The notes: a model not told the origin generated them from the letters alone. 64,000 nucleotides of DNA from Gadus chalcogrammus (GCF_026213295.1 NC_079412.1:3427813-3491812), one strand, 5' to 3'. Counted from the first letter of the stretch, positions 46,059-57,685 are shown. Numbers and translations are program-made.

Positions 46059-47696
46059 GGGGCCGTATTCACAAAGCATTTTATCTTACCGTTAGGAGTG
46101 CTCCTAACTCGCGCTAAAACATTTTACGTAGGAGTTTTTTCTTAAAAGTTATTCACAAAGCCGCTGAGACCTACTCTTACTATAAATCACAAAGAGTGAA
46201 CTAAGAGTGACGCGCCGTTGCTATGGATTACGTCAATTCTCGTGCACGAGTTTAGAAGCGGTCTGTTCGGTGATTGGTGGTTCAGACAAGCCCACTGAAT
46301 CACCGAAAAACAAGAAAATAGCCTAGGCTAGAAATGAATTCCTATTAAGTAGTTATAGTGCAGTTAGCAGAATACACGCATGATGACAATTTTGTGCAGA
46401 CCACGATAATGACGTTGTAGCCTGCACGTTCAAGAGAGAGAGAAAGCAAACAATAAAAATACGTAAAATTGAAAAGAAAAGAAATGTTATGAACTACACT
46501 AGTGTTGACTGATTTGTGCCAAGGTGTTTACCTAAAATGTGTTTTCAAAGTGATCCCTAAATCATCGTCTGGCTGTGGAATGTTCCTCCGCTTGCAGAGG
46601 TTGTGTGGAATGGCACATACTGTGCTTGCCCTCTCTGGGGATGAGGCGTATTTCGCCGTGGAGGACATGAAACCGACGTTTCATCTGCCCAATTCCTCTC
46701 TACACAACATTTCGTGTATGTTTGTGTGCGCTAGCATATATGGAAGAAATGATCAGTAAACAATAATAAATATGGATTCAACAAATAAAAGGCGTCAAAG
46801 GGCCAATACGATGTGTTGTACGCATAGGACTAAGCGTAATCTGCGTAATCACTTACATGTTATACTTTAACTGTGCTCCCGGTTGTGGATTGAGGTAGGG
46901 TGTCTAAAGCCACGTCTTGCATGGATAGTCACTGTCACCCAGCAAGTGACACCCAACTGGTACATCTCAAAAAGCTGCCTCAGACCACTCACCATTAAAA
47001 TGCGCGAATCATGGGTAGCTGAAGATCCAGGCCACTTTGCAACAACATCCAGTAGGCTATGTTAAAATTTGCATCAAAAACAACCTGCGTGTTGATGGAA
47101 TGCACTTTCTTCCTATTGACGAACATGTCCTCGTCTTTTGTTGGCGCAATTATTTTTATGTGCGTCCCGTCAATAGCACCGACCACACCGGGCATACCTG
47201 CAATTGCCATGAAGTTGGCTTTGATCCTGTGTAATTGTTGAATGTCCAAAGGAAAGTTTATGGCACGGCTGACTGATGGTTGCGATATTTTTAAATCGTC
47301 GGCATTGCAAAGTTGCATTTCCCCTGTTGCTAAAAAACGTAGTGTGGACAAACATTTTATTTCGGGACTAATCTGATTATTCCTGTTAGTCGGGGATATT
47401 ATTGCATCGCGCATTAACTCCACAACAAGTTTAATACCCTAACATTTCGTCTCGCAGGCATTTTATGATTCTTTGTGAATAGGTCTTACTGAGTTAGGAG
47501 TCCTCTTGAGGACTTTTAGGCTCTCCTAGACTTAGGTGCTACTTTTAGGCCTAAAATACTTTGTGAATTGCTCTTAGTGAAAAAAGTTAGGAGTCCTAAA
47601 TTTAAGAGTGACACGCCCATTCTTTTTAGGAGTTACTCCTAAATTCGCCAGTTAGGACCTACTTTTAGCCCTAAGATCCTTTGTGAATACGGCCCC
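46059..47696 (-). mobile_element. PIF/Harbinger element, copy 1, 1638 bp
   Basis: Ends GGGGCCGTATTCACAAAG and CTTTGTGAATACGGCCCC. It carries a HARBI1-like transposase on the minus strand. It is ~95% identical to, and inverted relative to, the element at 47837-49512. No Myb-like partner gene is present. The 3-bp target duplication could not be identified. Confidence 0.85.
46550..47423 (-). pseudogene. HARBI1-like transposase, copy 1, broken
   Basis: 47423-46995 is open and includes ISQPSVSRAINFPLDIQQLH (helix-turn-helix and start of the catalytic domain). MPGVVGAIDGTHIKIIAP carries the first catalytic Asp in the family's IDGTH signature, and VVFDANFNIAYW follows. After MIRAF a frame change and stops intervene. 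The C-terminal EERGIGQMK-type segment is only recognisable on the minus strand at about 46760-46600. Harbinger transposases cut at TWA targets and usually need a Myb-like partner, not present here. The full protein would be ~350 residues; this copy cannot make it. Confidence 0.8.
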
Positions 47697-47836
47697 AGAT
47701 TTGCACAGCCAATGCCGTGCGAACAGCCACACCAGCATATGCCGTGACGGTAACCAAGTGAACCCCCTCCTGCGCTGTTAAATTGTGAACGCTGACAGTG
47801 TGTGACAGAGTGGTCTTTAAACCGAGATGCAAACCT
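47697..47836. other. 140-bp spacer between inverted Harbinger copies
   Basis: Unique sequence. The 15 bp at each junction (GGCCCCAGATTTGCA and TGCAAACCTGGGGCC) are themselves near-perfect inverted repeats, so the symmetry runs slightly past the element ends. Confidence 0.7.
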
Positions 47837-49512
47837 GGGGCCGTATTCACAAAGGATCTTAGGGCTTAAAGTACCTAACTGGCGAATTTAGGAGTAACTC
47901 CTAAAAAGAATGGGCGTGTCACTCTTAAATTTAGGACTCCTAACTTTTTTCACTAAGAGCAATTCACAAAGTATTTTAGGCCTAAAAGTAGCACCTAAGT
48001 CTAGGAGAGCTTAAAAGTCCTCAAGAGGACTCCTAACTCAGTAAGACCTATTCACAAAGAATCGTAAAATGCCTGCGAGACTAAATGTTAGGGTATTCAA
48101 CTTGTTGTGGAGTTAATGCGCGATGCAATAACATCCCGACTAACAGGAATAATCCGATTATTCCTGAAATAAAATGTTTGGCCACACTACGTTATTTAGC
48201 AAATAACGACGATTTAAAATGATCGCAACCATCAGTCAGCCGTGCCATAAACTTTCCTTTGGACATTCAACAATTACACAGGCTCAAAGACAACTTCATG
48301 GCAATTGCAGGTATGCCCGGTGTGGTCGGTGCTATTGACGGGACGCACATATAATTGCGCCATCAAAAGACGAGGACGTGTTCGTCAATAGGAAGAAAGT
48401 GCATTCCATCAACACGCAGGTTGTTTTTGATGCAAATTTTAACATAGCCTACTGGATGTTGTTGCAAAGTGGCCTGGATCTTCAGCTACCCATGATTCGC
48501 GCATTTTAATGGTGAGCGGTCTGAGGCAGCTTTTTGAGATGTACCAGTTGTTAGTCACTTGCTGGGTGACAGTGACTATCCATGCAAGACGTGGCTCTAG
48601 ACACCCTACCTCAATCCACAACCGGGAGCACAGTTAAAGTATAACATGTAAGTGATTACGCAGATTACGCTTAGTCCTATGCGTAAAACACATCGTATTG
48701 GCTCTTTGACGCCTTTTATTTGTTGAATCCATATTTATTATTGTTTACTGATTTCCTCCATATATGCTAGAGCACACAAACATACACGAAATGTTGTGGA
48801 GAGAGGAATTGGGCAGATGAAACATCGGTTTCATGTCCTCGACGGCGAAATACGCCTCACCCCAGAGAGGGCAAGCACAGTAATCACTGTATGTGCCATT
48901 CTACACAACCTCTGCAAGCGGCGGAACATTCCACAGCCAGACGATGATGATGATGGCGATCAACATGACAATGGATTTGGCCGGGTGGAACCGAGTGGAC
49001 TGGCATTTGGGGTTCACTTTGAAAACACATTTTAGGTAAACACCTTAGGACAAATCAGTCAACACTTATGTAGTTCATAACATTTATTTTCTTTTAAATT
49101 GTACGCTTTTTTATTGTTTGCTTTGTCTCTCTGTTGAACGTGCAGGCTACAATGTCATCATCGTTGTCTGCACAAAATTGTCATCATGCGTGTATTCTGC
49201 TAACTGCACTATAACTACTTAATAGGAATTCATTTCTAGCCTAGGCTATTTCCTTGTTTTTCAGTGATTTAGTGGGCTCGTCTGAACAACTAATCACCGC
49301 ACAGACCGCTTCTAAACTCGTGCACGAGAATCTACGTAATCCATAGCAACGGCGCGTCACTCTTAGTTCACTCTTAGTGATATATCCTTAGTAAGAGTAG
49401 GTCTCAGCGGCTTTGTGAATAACTTTTAAGAAAAAACTCCTACGTAAAATGTTTTAGCGCGAGTTAGGAGCACTCCTGGCGGTAAGATAAAATGCTTTGT
49501 GAATACGGCCCC
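47837..49512 (+). mobile_element. PIF/Harbinger element, copy 2, 1676 bp
   Basis: Same ends as copy 1, opposite orientation. Differs by scattered substitutions and small indels (for example a 9-bp insertion near 49378). Its transposase is on the plus strand. Confidence 0.85.
48067..49035 (+). pseudogene. HARBI1-like transposase, copy 2, broken
   Basis: The same gene as in copy 1. Its N-terminal half carries stops, and the IDGTH site at about 48340 is followed by a one-base deletion (acgcacatataattg). The C-terminal quarter is open at 48796-49035: MERGIGQMKHRFHVLDGEIR, PERASTVITVCAILHNLCKR and an acidic run DDDDDGD. That segment is the conserved last catalytic region and helix of HARBI1-like proteins and is less damaged than in copy 1. 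No complete protein can be made from this copy. Confidence 0.8.
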
Positions 49513-50405
49513 AGGTCTGTGTGAGCTGCACTTTATCAGAGGCTCTGAAGTTAATATTTAGGGAGAATGTGTGGTGCGTTTTCACCTCCTTTCCTCATCC
49601 GATCCTAAATGGTTATTTGTCTGTCACCGCACACAGAAGAGTAATGCACAGATTAGTATAGGGCAGGTAAAATAATTCTCATTGAATGTTTACTTTTTCT
49701 CCCGACATGTCAGAGAACACAGATGTGCAGTTTAACTGTATTAAAATGATATAATTCAAATTAAAAAGATTACAAGAACTGAAGGCCACTGATTAATTAT
49801 GATTTCATGAATGAATAATGTATTATATGTTATTATTCTAAGGTAGAGTATAACACAAAATCAACTCAAAATCAAATATAATTTTCGAAAGTATTTATTT
49901 ACACACTTACACTTTACATTATATAAACAATAACACTATAGGCCTACACATCTACAAGATCCGAAGACCACTAATTAATTATGTTTTCATGAATAAATAA
50001 TGTATGCCGGGTTTCACGTGACAAATAAATGACCGTTACAAATCAGACATCATTCATTTCCTTGTTTGTTTCTCAGTCCACAGCCCCGTAGCTGACCTAC
50101 AGCTGTCACGTGACAAATGAACGAGAGAGCGATCCGTATGAACGAACCGTATGAACGATCCGTATGAACGATCCATATGAACGATCCATATGGCTGTCAT
50201 GTGACAAATGAACGATTACCTGAGTGAGTCGTGAATTAATAATTTCTCCTTCCTTTCCTGCTGACTGAGCTTATGCAGCTGCCCGCCATGTGGCGAGCTA
50301 AGGTACTGCATCAAAATGAACGAATCACTCACTGAGATGACTCATGATTCCCGAGTCAAAGATTTGTTCATATTGAACGAATCGTTCACGAACGACACAT
50401 CACTA
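49513..50405. other. Right arm of the outer hAT-like element
   Basis: AT-rich, with two related ~60-bp stretches (attaattatgatttcatgaa at 49791 and 49973). A short tandem of tatgaacgatccg (4-5 units, 50138-50190) precedes the GAACGAATC-rich terminus. No gene. Confidence 0.6.
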
Positions 50406-50413
50406 CCCAGGAC

Positions 50414-51004
50414 GCGAACTTGGGTCGCCTGTATTGCAGGGCAGATGCCAAACCACTCAGCCAACTGCTGATTCACAAATTTAAAGGAATACATGGATTT
50501 TGATGTCTCAGCCACACCCACAGTGTCTATTGTCTATGCTAGGGTACTTACTTATCTATTCATTCAAAAATAATGTAACAATTTGCATTTGATAGTAGCA
50601 AATGATATATTGCAAAAGTTTGAACAGTGTGTCCACTCATTTTTATATCCTTCTATATTTTTATATCCTTTTATTTATTTATTTTTTAATTATATTAAAG
50701 GGACACTGTAATATTTTGAGTAATTTATTACCTCAAATCAACGTATTCATTCATAAATAAGTCCTCATTGGTGTAAAATTATCTCTGCCAAAAATCTCAC
50801 TTATCCTCCTGAGCGAAGAATAATTAATATTAATATCAATATGGTTACATAGGACAGGTAAGCTTCATGGAGGCTTCCATTTTCTTCCGGTCTATGAGCT
50901 GCCGAGAGGGACAAAAAGCACTACGTGGTACAGGAATTGCAAAGGCGTTTTCACTCTGAGCCAGCGTGACGGTGGAGCAGAGCTTAGCTTAGTTTAGCGC
51001 ACAT
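50414..51004. other. Unassigned sequence
   Basis: The first ~60 bp (cgcgaacttgggtcgcctg...ccaaaccactcagccaactg) is tRNA-like in wording and continues from 28935 across the hAT insertion. The rest is AT-rich with no gene. Confidence 0.4.
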
Positions 51005-51259
51005 ATGTCAATATCAAGGCCCGCGGGCCAGACACGGCCCTCCGCGACTTTTAATCAGGCCCGCCAACAAATTCTGACAATCAATCGAATGTGACCATGA
51101 CAATACAACATTGAAACACAGGAGGCGCTGCAGCGCTCCGCTGCCACGCACCGCTGCCACGCTCAGCTCCCGCGCTCCACTCTCACACTCTCACGCAGAG
51201 ACAATACAAACAACGTATATGCTATCTGCCTTTCCAAAGGTACCTAGCTAGCATAAACA

Positions 51260-54200
51260 ATGGCCAAAAAAAGGAAAGTGGACAATGAATATCGATAATT
51301 TCAAGAAAGATGGGAAACCGAATATTTATTTTGTGAATTAAAAAAAAAGCCAATGTGTCTCGTATGTCAAGAGTCATTGGCAGTTTTCAAAGAGTATAAC
51401 CTTCGGAGGCATTTCGAAACGAAGCATGAGCATTATGGAAAAATTGACATGGAACAGCGGCTGCAAAAAGTCAAAGAATTAAAAAGCAACATTTAACAAC
51501 AGCAAAACATGTTTGCTCGCATCAACAGTCAGTCTGAGGGAGCTGTGAAGGCAAGTTTTATAATAGTGGAGGAAATAGCAAGAGCATGCAAGCCGTTCAC
51601 AGAGTGAGAGTTTATTAAAAATTGCATTGAAAAGGTATGCAATGTTGTATGCCCCGATAAGAAGCAGGCATTTGCAGATATCAGCCTCTCCCGAAATACC
51701 GTGGCTAGTTGGGTGGATGAGCTGGCTTCCGACTTACAGCCAAGGAATTTGTTTCATATTCGTTGGCTGCAGATGAGAGTACAGACAGGACGGACACTGC
51801 CCAGCTTTCCATATTCATCCGGGGGGTGGATGCACAGTTTTCCGTCACTGAGGAACTTTTGGATTTAAAATTTTCACACAAGTGGAACGGTGCATCAACG
51901 AATCGGAATTGCAGTGGAATAAACTTGTTGGGCTGACAACGGATGGTGCACCTGCGATGTGCAGGGAGGTCCGTGGTTTGGTCGGTTTGGTTCGAGAGAA
52001 GATGGGGCACACGGGAGGAAACTTGACAGCCTACCACTGCATCATCCACCAGGAAGCCCTCTGTGGAAAGGTATTGGGCATGGGACATGTAATGACAGTT
52101 GTAACCAAAACGGTGAACTTTATTCGTTCACGGGGCTTAAATCCAGGCGCGTCGTTAGGCCTGGGCATTCGGGGCTATAGCCCCGGATCTTTTGGGATCA
52201 GCCCCGGATCTCTGCCGTAAAAAAAAAAAAAAAAAAAAAAATTATGTATATATATATATATAGCTGCTTTCATACACGTAAGTACTGGCTGCTCTTCTGA
52301 ATATATGCTGCATCGTTGCAGCAACATTGAAGACGATCGCGTTGACTTCTGCGGTCTGTTCTGCCTCCATGCTGTCTGCGTCAAACCAAAACAAACCTGA
52401 GTGACAGCGGCCGCACTTATCCCGCCTCCTGCAAATGTACGTAATATCCCTCCCCTTGCAATGCCGGCGCTGGCACTGGCCGCGGGAGCAAGATGTTATT
52501 CAAACAAAAATGCATCAATCATTGTTTTATTCTTTCATTACACAATTTCTTTCATTCTTATAAATAAAAAAATAATATAAATACATATATAAATCTAGCC
52601 AACTTGTCAATCAAAATTAGTCTTGTCTTGTCTCTCTAGTGGTTGTTCATTCTAAAACACTACAATCTTTTGAGAAGCAAATGGTTGCAGCCTCTATAGG
52701 CTTACTGTGGCGCTGATGTGAGTACTGTATGCATGCAATACTACTACTCATAGTAATAATCGGAGAGGGTTGAGAAACAGTGGGTTGACAATCCATTCTG
52801 GTACCTCATTTTGAAAATCCCCAAAAAAGAAACTTCACATAGGACTGTCTTTCCATTTTTAATACATTGCTTTGGAGGTTTTCAATCTAATATCCCACTG
52901 GTTTGATGTTACCTAAGAGGAAAATGTTTATTTTTTAAAGCATCCACAGCAGCCATAATAATGAGATTATGAGACAATGAGAATGAAGCGGCAACAGTGT
53001 GACTGTGCAGAGTGAGAGAGATGGCTTCAATGGATGACCAGGGATTGGTGGTGGCGTTACCCAGGAAGGGCGGCTGTAGTTAACTGCAAGCAACAGAACA
53101 TGAATAGTGAAGTGGAGGAAGGAGTCGAAATGAGACTTCATTAACAGATTCATGTACAGCTCAGATTTATATGGAGATAAGCTTCTTAAACAACTTGCAT
53201 ACAGCATAAGGAAGTAATAGAAACAGTCTGGGAAGATTATTTTTTCATTATTTAAATCTACATCCTGGTTACACGTCGCGCGATAGCGCATATCATTTCA
53301 TACAAGCGAGTGTTTACTTCCTGGTTACAGGTCGCGCGATAGCACATATCATCTCATGCGATCTTAAAGAGAACTTGACGTGAACAGTTTAGGAATGCAT
53401 ATTCCGGGAAAACATTAGAACTTTGAAATGCTGACTAAATATAAAGCATGTTTTTATCTGTAACATTAAACCAACACTGACAATAAGTAATAACTTAAAA
53501 ATGAAACATAAAAGCAGACCACTACTTACTTGCCGTTGCCTGGCTGGGGGAGAAAGGTCAGTCGGAGCAGCGATGGCTTCTTGACATCGGGTAGGTGCAC
53601 GCAGGCTATATAGGCTATTCTAATGTCTTATTTTTGCCCTGGCGCTCGGCATAGGCGACCTATGTGTTGGGGGCGCCCTTAATTAATTAATCGATACATT
53701 AATTAATTAATTATTTAATTAATTAAGATACCGTAGCACGCAGGAGTCAGGACGGTGCTCCCCCCCCGGGCTAAAGCCCCGGATGTTTTCAATTGCTAAC
53801 GACGCGCCTGCTTAAATCACCGGCAATTCAGGGCACTTTTAGAGGAGGAAAACTCTGTGTACAAGGATGTGCCATACCACACGGAGGTGCGCTGTTTGAG
53901 TCGGGGGGAAAGTATTGCGAAGATTTTATGAAACCCGCGTTGAGATCGCTCGTTTCATGGAAAGCAAACAAAAGGTCATCCCCGAGCTTGAGGATGAAAC
54001 GTGGCTGAGCGACTTGGCGTTTATGTGTGACGTAACGGAGCACCTCAATGCCCTGAATGTAAAACTCCAGGGTCGAAAGCAGCTGATCACTGAAATGCGA
54101 GACTCAGTAAGGGCGTTTCAAATGAAACTGCGTCTATGGGAGGGCCAGATGCGCCAAGGCAACTTGGCTCACTTTCCTACTTGCCAGTCAGTCAATGACA

Positions 54201-54694
54201 CAGTCACCATACCATTCCCGACCAAAGTGTATGCTGACAAACTGAACACGCTCAAAGCGGAATTCAGCAGGAGATTTGCTGATTTTGAATCACAGAAATT
54301 CAACCTTGATCTGTTCGCAAATCCATTTGCAATTGATGTTGACACTGCACCTGAGCACTTGCAGTTGGAACTCATTGAATTGCAATGTAACGGTGCTCTG
54401 AAGACCCAGTACCAGTCAGTTGGGGCTGCTGAGTTTGCACCTCTACTCCCTGAATCAATGCCACAGCTTCGCCTTCACGCTGCACGCATCATGTCTATGT
54501 TTGGAAGCACCTATTCGTGCGAACAGATGTTCTCCGTGATGAAACTGAACAAGACATCCCACAGATCCCGCCTCACAGACCAGCATTTGGTCTCGGTATT
54601 GAAAGTGGCAATAGCAAATGATATTAAGCCTAGAATAGACAAGATCATTTCTAAGAAAAGGTGCAGAGTGTCTGGTAAGAGTTTAACCAAATAG
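51260..54694 (+). pseudogene. GTF2IRD2-like hAT transposase, split by a MITE
   Basis: The ATG at 51260 gives MAKKRKVDNEYR, then a stop, then WETEYLFCELKKKPMCLVCQ and YNLRRHFETKHEHYGKIDM, a BED-type zinc finger. Further stops occur at about 51494 and 51606, and slips near 51740-51890. The catalytic region reads [20 protein letters not shown], then [19 protein letters not shown] and [14 protein letters not shown] up to 52143. It resumes at 53819 with HRQFRALLEE and, from 53915, an open 259-codon stretch ending in SMFGSTYSCEQMFSVMKLNK, the hATC dimerisation region, with a stop at 54692-54694. Domain order matches the hAT part of GTF2IRD2-like proteins. Inactive because of stops and the 1.67-kb insertion. 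Confidence 0.88.
52144..53810. mobile_element. hAT-type MITE, 1667 bp, inside a hAT transposase
   Basis: Ends CAGGCGCGTCGTTAG and CTAACGACGCGCCTG are perfect inverted repeats, flanked by CTTAAATC (52136-52143 and 53811-53818). Subterminal ggctatagccccgg / gggctaaagccccgg also mirror each other. Inside are a poly(A) run (52219-52240), a twofold ~40-bp repeat (cctggttaca[c/g]gtcgcgcgatag) at 53264 and 53311, and no gene. Confidence 0.95.
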
Positions 54695-55004
54695 AAAGCA
54701 CAATGCCTATTTTGCTTAGGTTTGGCATTATAGGCCCTATTGTTGTCCTTTCAAGTTTCCAAAGTAAGCCATGCAATTTGAGATACGACTTGTTGCATTG
54801 ACTATTTAGCTTTATCAACAGGGTAGCCGCGGGGTCTTAAAAGTCTAAAAAAAATCTTAAATTTCATGTTCCTAAATTAAGGCCTTAAAAAGTCTTATAT
54901 TGCATTACCCAAGTCTTAATTTTTTAAAGATGGTCTTAAATTTCCTACTAGGATAGGTTTTCGTGGTCAACCGGACTGTAACACAAGGGGAAAATGGGGG
55001 GCGT
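54695..55004. other. hAT 3' flank and a gtcttaaa-rich repeat
   Basis: From 54821 (cagggtagccgcggggtctt) to about 54950, aagtctta/tcttaaatt is iterated irregularly. This is a fragment of a known kind of fish repeat. No gene. Confidence 0.5.
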
Positions 55005-55136
55005 TTTGCGTATCGGGGTTTTGCGTAACGTCAGAGAACGTCGCATTTATTGGAGTATGTGCGAACAATACTTTGGGTTGTCGCGCCGGCAATCTCAACA
55101 AACATAATCAGTCGAGAGGGCACGCCACATCATGGG
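55005..55136. repeat. 132-bp dispersed sequence, copy 1
   Basis: Nearly identical to 57553-57685 (differences only around gagagggcacgcc / gagaggagacgcc and in the last bases). No clear flanking duplication here. No terminal inverted repeat and no poly(A). Confidence 0.9.
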
Positions 55137-55974
55137 GAAGCAGGGCTCTCAAGTCTCACACATTCGGCGTGAGACACACGCAATTCGACCCATGCACACG
55201 CTCACACACCACACTTCGTATTTCTCACGCAGAGAAATTACCAGGATAGCGCCCACCAACTTGCGCCACTATTTTTTCAGTGGAACAGGTAGGAATCAAA
55301 TGGGTTCCCCTTACGAAGGGTGACCAGACGTCCTCTTTTGCCCAGACATGCCCTCTTTTTGAGGCACTTTTTTAAAAAAAAATGTGTCCGGGCGGAATTT
55401 CAAAATCGTCCGGGATTTTATTAAAGCCTCATACATGTTCACATTGAATTTGCGTTGCGTTCCTCTGGGTCAGTCACAAACTACTTAAGCTACACCCTCC
55501 CCACCTCAGTTCTGTTCGCTTTGCATTGCTGGAAGTGAGTAGGGGAAGTGGTTAAGTAGAGCCTTCAGATTGGACGGTTTGACTTTAGAGTTACCGTCAT
55601 GTTTTGTATTTTTTTTTTGTTGCCATTATTGTTTTATGGGACAAACATTAACACATTTCTCCTACAGGGGATTGATAAAGTTCTATCTATTGAACAGAAA
55701 GAAACACTTGGTCATACTTTACACACTTTACCACAGCATTGGCCTACTGAATGCCACAGATATATTTTAAGCATTGGACTGAATACCACATAAATATATA
55801 ATTATGATTTTGCACGTTTGCAACGTTTAAAAGTTCAGGGAAAAGTATAGCCTCTACTGGTGTTGCTTAGGCCAATATCCTTTTGAGGCAGTGTTGTTTC
55901 CGAATATTAGTGTTAAGGGCCAATAATGCTTACTATCATACATTAGTCACCATGTCTGTGGACGGGTTAGGAAA
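55137..55974. other. Repeat fragments, no gene
   Basis: Around 55150-55240 gtctcacacattcggcgtga and related pieces, and from 55317 agggtgaccagacgtcctct, resemble hAT-type MITE ends. The rest is AT-rich and unassigned; short open frames near 55570-55790 lack any domain. Confidence 0.4.
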
Positions 55975-56560
55975 TGACTGCAATTAACGACACCACTGCC
56001 AAAGGCGGTGTCACTGGCACTGTCACTGGCACGGGCCATCATCAGGCGGCTCCCCGGGGGTCCCCGAGCCACCCCACATTTATACTAAGGGGTTGCAAGG
56101 TCCCCAGTCTGTACTTACGTGTTTGGTGGGCCTCCTGAAGGGCGTATCCGAGATGGAACGGGTGGTAGGGAGGGCGGCGGCGTCAGCAACGGCGGTCCAG
56201 GCTAACCCATAGGGAGGTGTCAAGCCGGAGGGAGGTGGGGGAGGAGGAGTCGTCCCAGGAGGCATGACAGAGGCGCGGTTGAAGGCGTCGGACTGGGCCC
56301 ACCCAGCGGGGAGCTGGATGACACGGCGGCGGAGACGACCGGAAGCGAGCTTCGTCCTCTGCGGCCGGGGCCTGGTCGGAGGGGACCTCGAACCTGCAGG
56401 GGGAGGAGGGGGGGAGGAAAGAGAGGAGGAGGGGGAGAGGATGGGGGGGCAGGGGGGAGGAGAAGCCGGAGAGGAGGAGAAGGCCAGCGAGAAGGTGGGA
56501 GACGGCAGCCTGGACGGAGAGCGCCGGTCAGCAGGTCCCGCCCCCATGTCAAGGGGTCTG
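55975..56560 (-). mobile_element. Penelope-like element, rearranged fragment (copy C)
   Basis: A piece of the ORF1 proline-rich region (about 56560-56160) is joined to the extreme 3' end of a PLE (WGPCNPL..., then the cctgatgatggcccgtgcca end at about 56045-56015 and gtcgttaattgcag at 55978). The SGNH, RT and GIY-YIG parts are missing between them, so it is an internally deleted or template-switched copy. It lies directly downstream of copy B. Confidence 0.7.
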
Positions 56561-57267
56561 CTCGCATGCAGGAGCGCGTGTGTGTCTGTGGGCTTAAAGA
56601 ACACTTTAACGTCCAGGGTGAGGGACGTTGCGAAATCGGGACCCTTGAACGTGGTGGTGTCGAGGAAATCAACCGAGGATAAATGTTTGCATGATTTAAG
56701 TGTGATGGATGGATCGTGCGTGTTAAGAATATTAAAAAACGGATTGAATTCCGATTCAGAGTGTTGCCAAACGCCCCAGATGTCATCTAGATAACGCATA
56801 TAGGAGAGAGGTTGCAAAGGGCAGACGGCGAGCGCGGAGGCCTCCCACTGAGCCATGAAAAGGTTAGCGTATGAGGGGGCGAACTTCTTCCCCATAGCCA
56901 TGCCCTTGACTTGAAGGAAGAATTGGTCATTAAAGAGGAAGTCATTCCTGGTCAGGTTTATCTCCAACAAGCGGAGGAGTTCGTCGTCAGGGCGCGTGAC
57001 GTCAGGACGCAGATTAAAAGCATTACGCACAGCGCGCATGCCACCAGCTATGTCAATATTGGTATATAAGCTGTCAACATCCATCGTGAACAAGAAGGCA
57101 TGCGCAGGGACCCGAAGAGCACGAACCGTGGCAACAAAATCATACGTATCCTTTACATAGCTCGCGTGGGAGATAGATAAAGGATAAAGGTAGTGATCGA
57201 GGTACTCGGCCGTGTGGTAAGTCTCACTGGCCCTCCCATATATACTGAGACATGTCCAAGATGACAA
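56080..57267 (-). pseudogene. PLE reverse transcriptase (copy B) fused in frame to ORF1 of copy C
   Basis: The ORF begins in RT: SETYHTAEYLDHYL, FLFTMDVDSLYTNID (motif A), GMAMGKKFAPSYANLFMAQ (motif B) and SYMRYLDDIWGVW (motif C with both Asp). Then come SSVDFLDTTTFKG and DTHALLHAS. At about 56560 it switches without a stop into PLDMGAGPADRR and the proline/serine-rich ORF1 linker, ending GPCNPLV at 56080. Compared with copy A, ~270 bp of the RT fingers is deleted at about 57236, and the thumb and GIY-YIG domains are lost. So the catalytic palm is intact but the enzyme is incomplete. The fusion is a by-product of head-to-tail joining. Confidence 0.8.
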
Positions 57268-57649
57268 CAGCGCTGCCCTTGTCGGCGGGCTTGATCACTA
57301 TGTTTTTGTTACCAATAAGTTTGCGGAGAGCCTCCGACTCCTCGGGAAGGAGGTTAGCGGGGGCCCGGTTGATCCTGAAGGAATCGTGATAGTACAAGAG
57401 GTCATCGTTGACCAATCGTGCTACTTCCACCGGGATATCGTCCTCTGGCAGAACCCAGGAGGACTTAAACGTGAAAGGTAGTTTCTCCGACGGGGGGTGA
57501 TCCCGGAAATGGACGGCGAGTTTAACCCTGCGATGGTACTGTTGCAAGTCAGTTTGCGTATCGGGGTTTTGCGTAACGTCAGAGAACGTCGCATTTATTG
57601 GAGTATGTGCGAACAATACTTTGGGTTGTCGCGCCGGCAATCTCAACAA
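57224..57649 (-). pseudogene. PLE RT N-terminal region, copy B, with ORF start inside the 133-bp insert
   Basis: From about 57545 the protein reads LQQYHRRVKLAVHFRDHPP, FKSSWVLPEDDIPVEVARLV and LPEESEALRKLIGNKNIVIK, then KPADKGSAVVILDMSQYIW, the conserved PLE RT N-terminal block (KPADKG). The first ~34 codons come from the inserted 133-bp sequence, so the apparent Met at 57649 is not the original start. Upstream in the element, the same frame region (LTAAQFSVLDKGLTFIPSTD, about 57760-57700) is cut off by the insert. Copy A has the same block without the insert. Confidence 0.8.
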
Positions 57650-57685
57650 ACATAATCAGTCGAGAGGAGACGCCACATCATGGGT
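57553..57685. mobile_element. 133-bp insertion in PLE copy B (dispersed sequence, copy 2)
   Basis: Flanked by AAGTCAG on both sides (57546-57552 and 57686-57692). Without it, and with one AAGTCAG, the sequence aligns base-for-base in length with copy A at about 61170-61190 (tgttgtaaatccgagcgg). So it is a precise recent insertion. No inverted repeats, no poly(A), no recognised RNA family. Starts TTTGCGTATCGGGGTTTTGC. Confidence 0.85.

Larger units (their letters stand above)
28944..50405. mobile_element. hAT-like non-autonomous element swollen to 21.5 kb by nesting
   Basis: Left end TAGTGTTGGGAAG at 28944 and right end CATCACTA at 50405 are each bordered by CCCAGGAC (28936-28943 and 50406-50413), an exact 8-bp duplication. 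The right 250 bp is rich in GAACGAATC and TGACTC motifs, as is the left (ACTGACTCGG, TTTGAGTCATTTCGTTC). Removing all nested elements leaves roughly 1.9 kb of original element. The terminal match is short, so the claim rests mainly on the duplication. Confidence 0.6.
51005..54830 (+). mobile_element. hAT transposon, GTF2IRD2/Charlie-like, interrupted
   Basis: The left part has aaggcccgcgggccagacac, the wording found just inside the ends of GTF2IRD2-like hATs. The transposase pseudogene fills most of the element. The exact ends and the target duplication are not resolved. The right limit is approximate, before the cagggtagccgcgg repeat. Confidence 0.65.
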
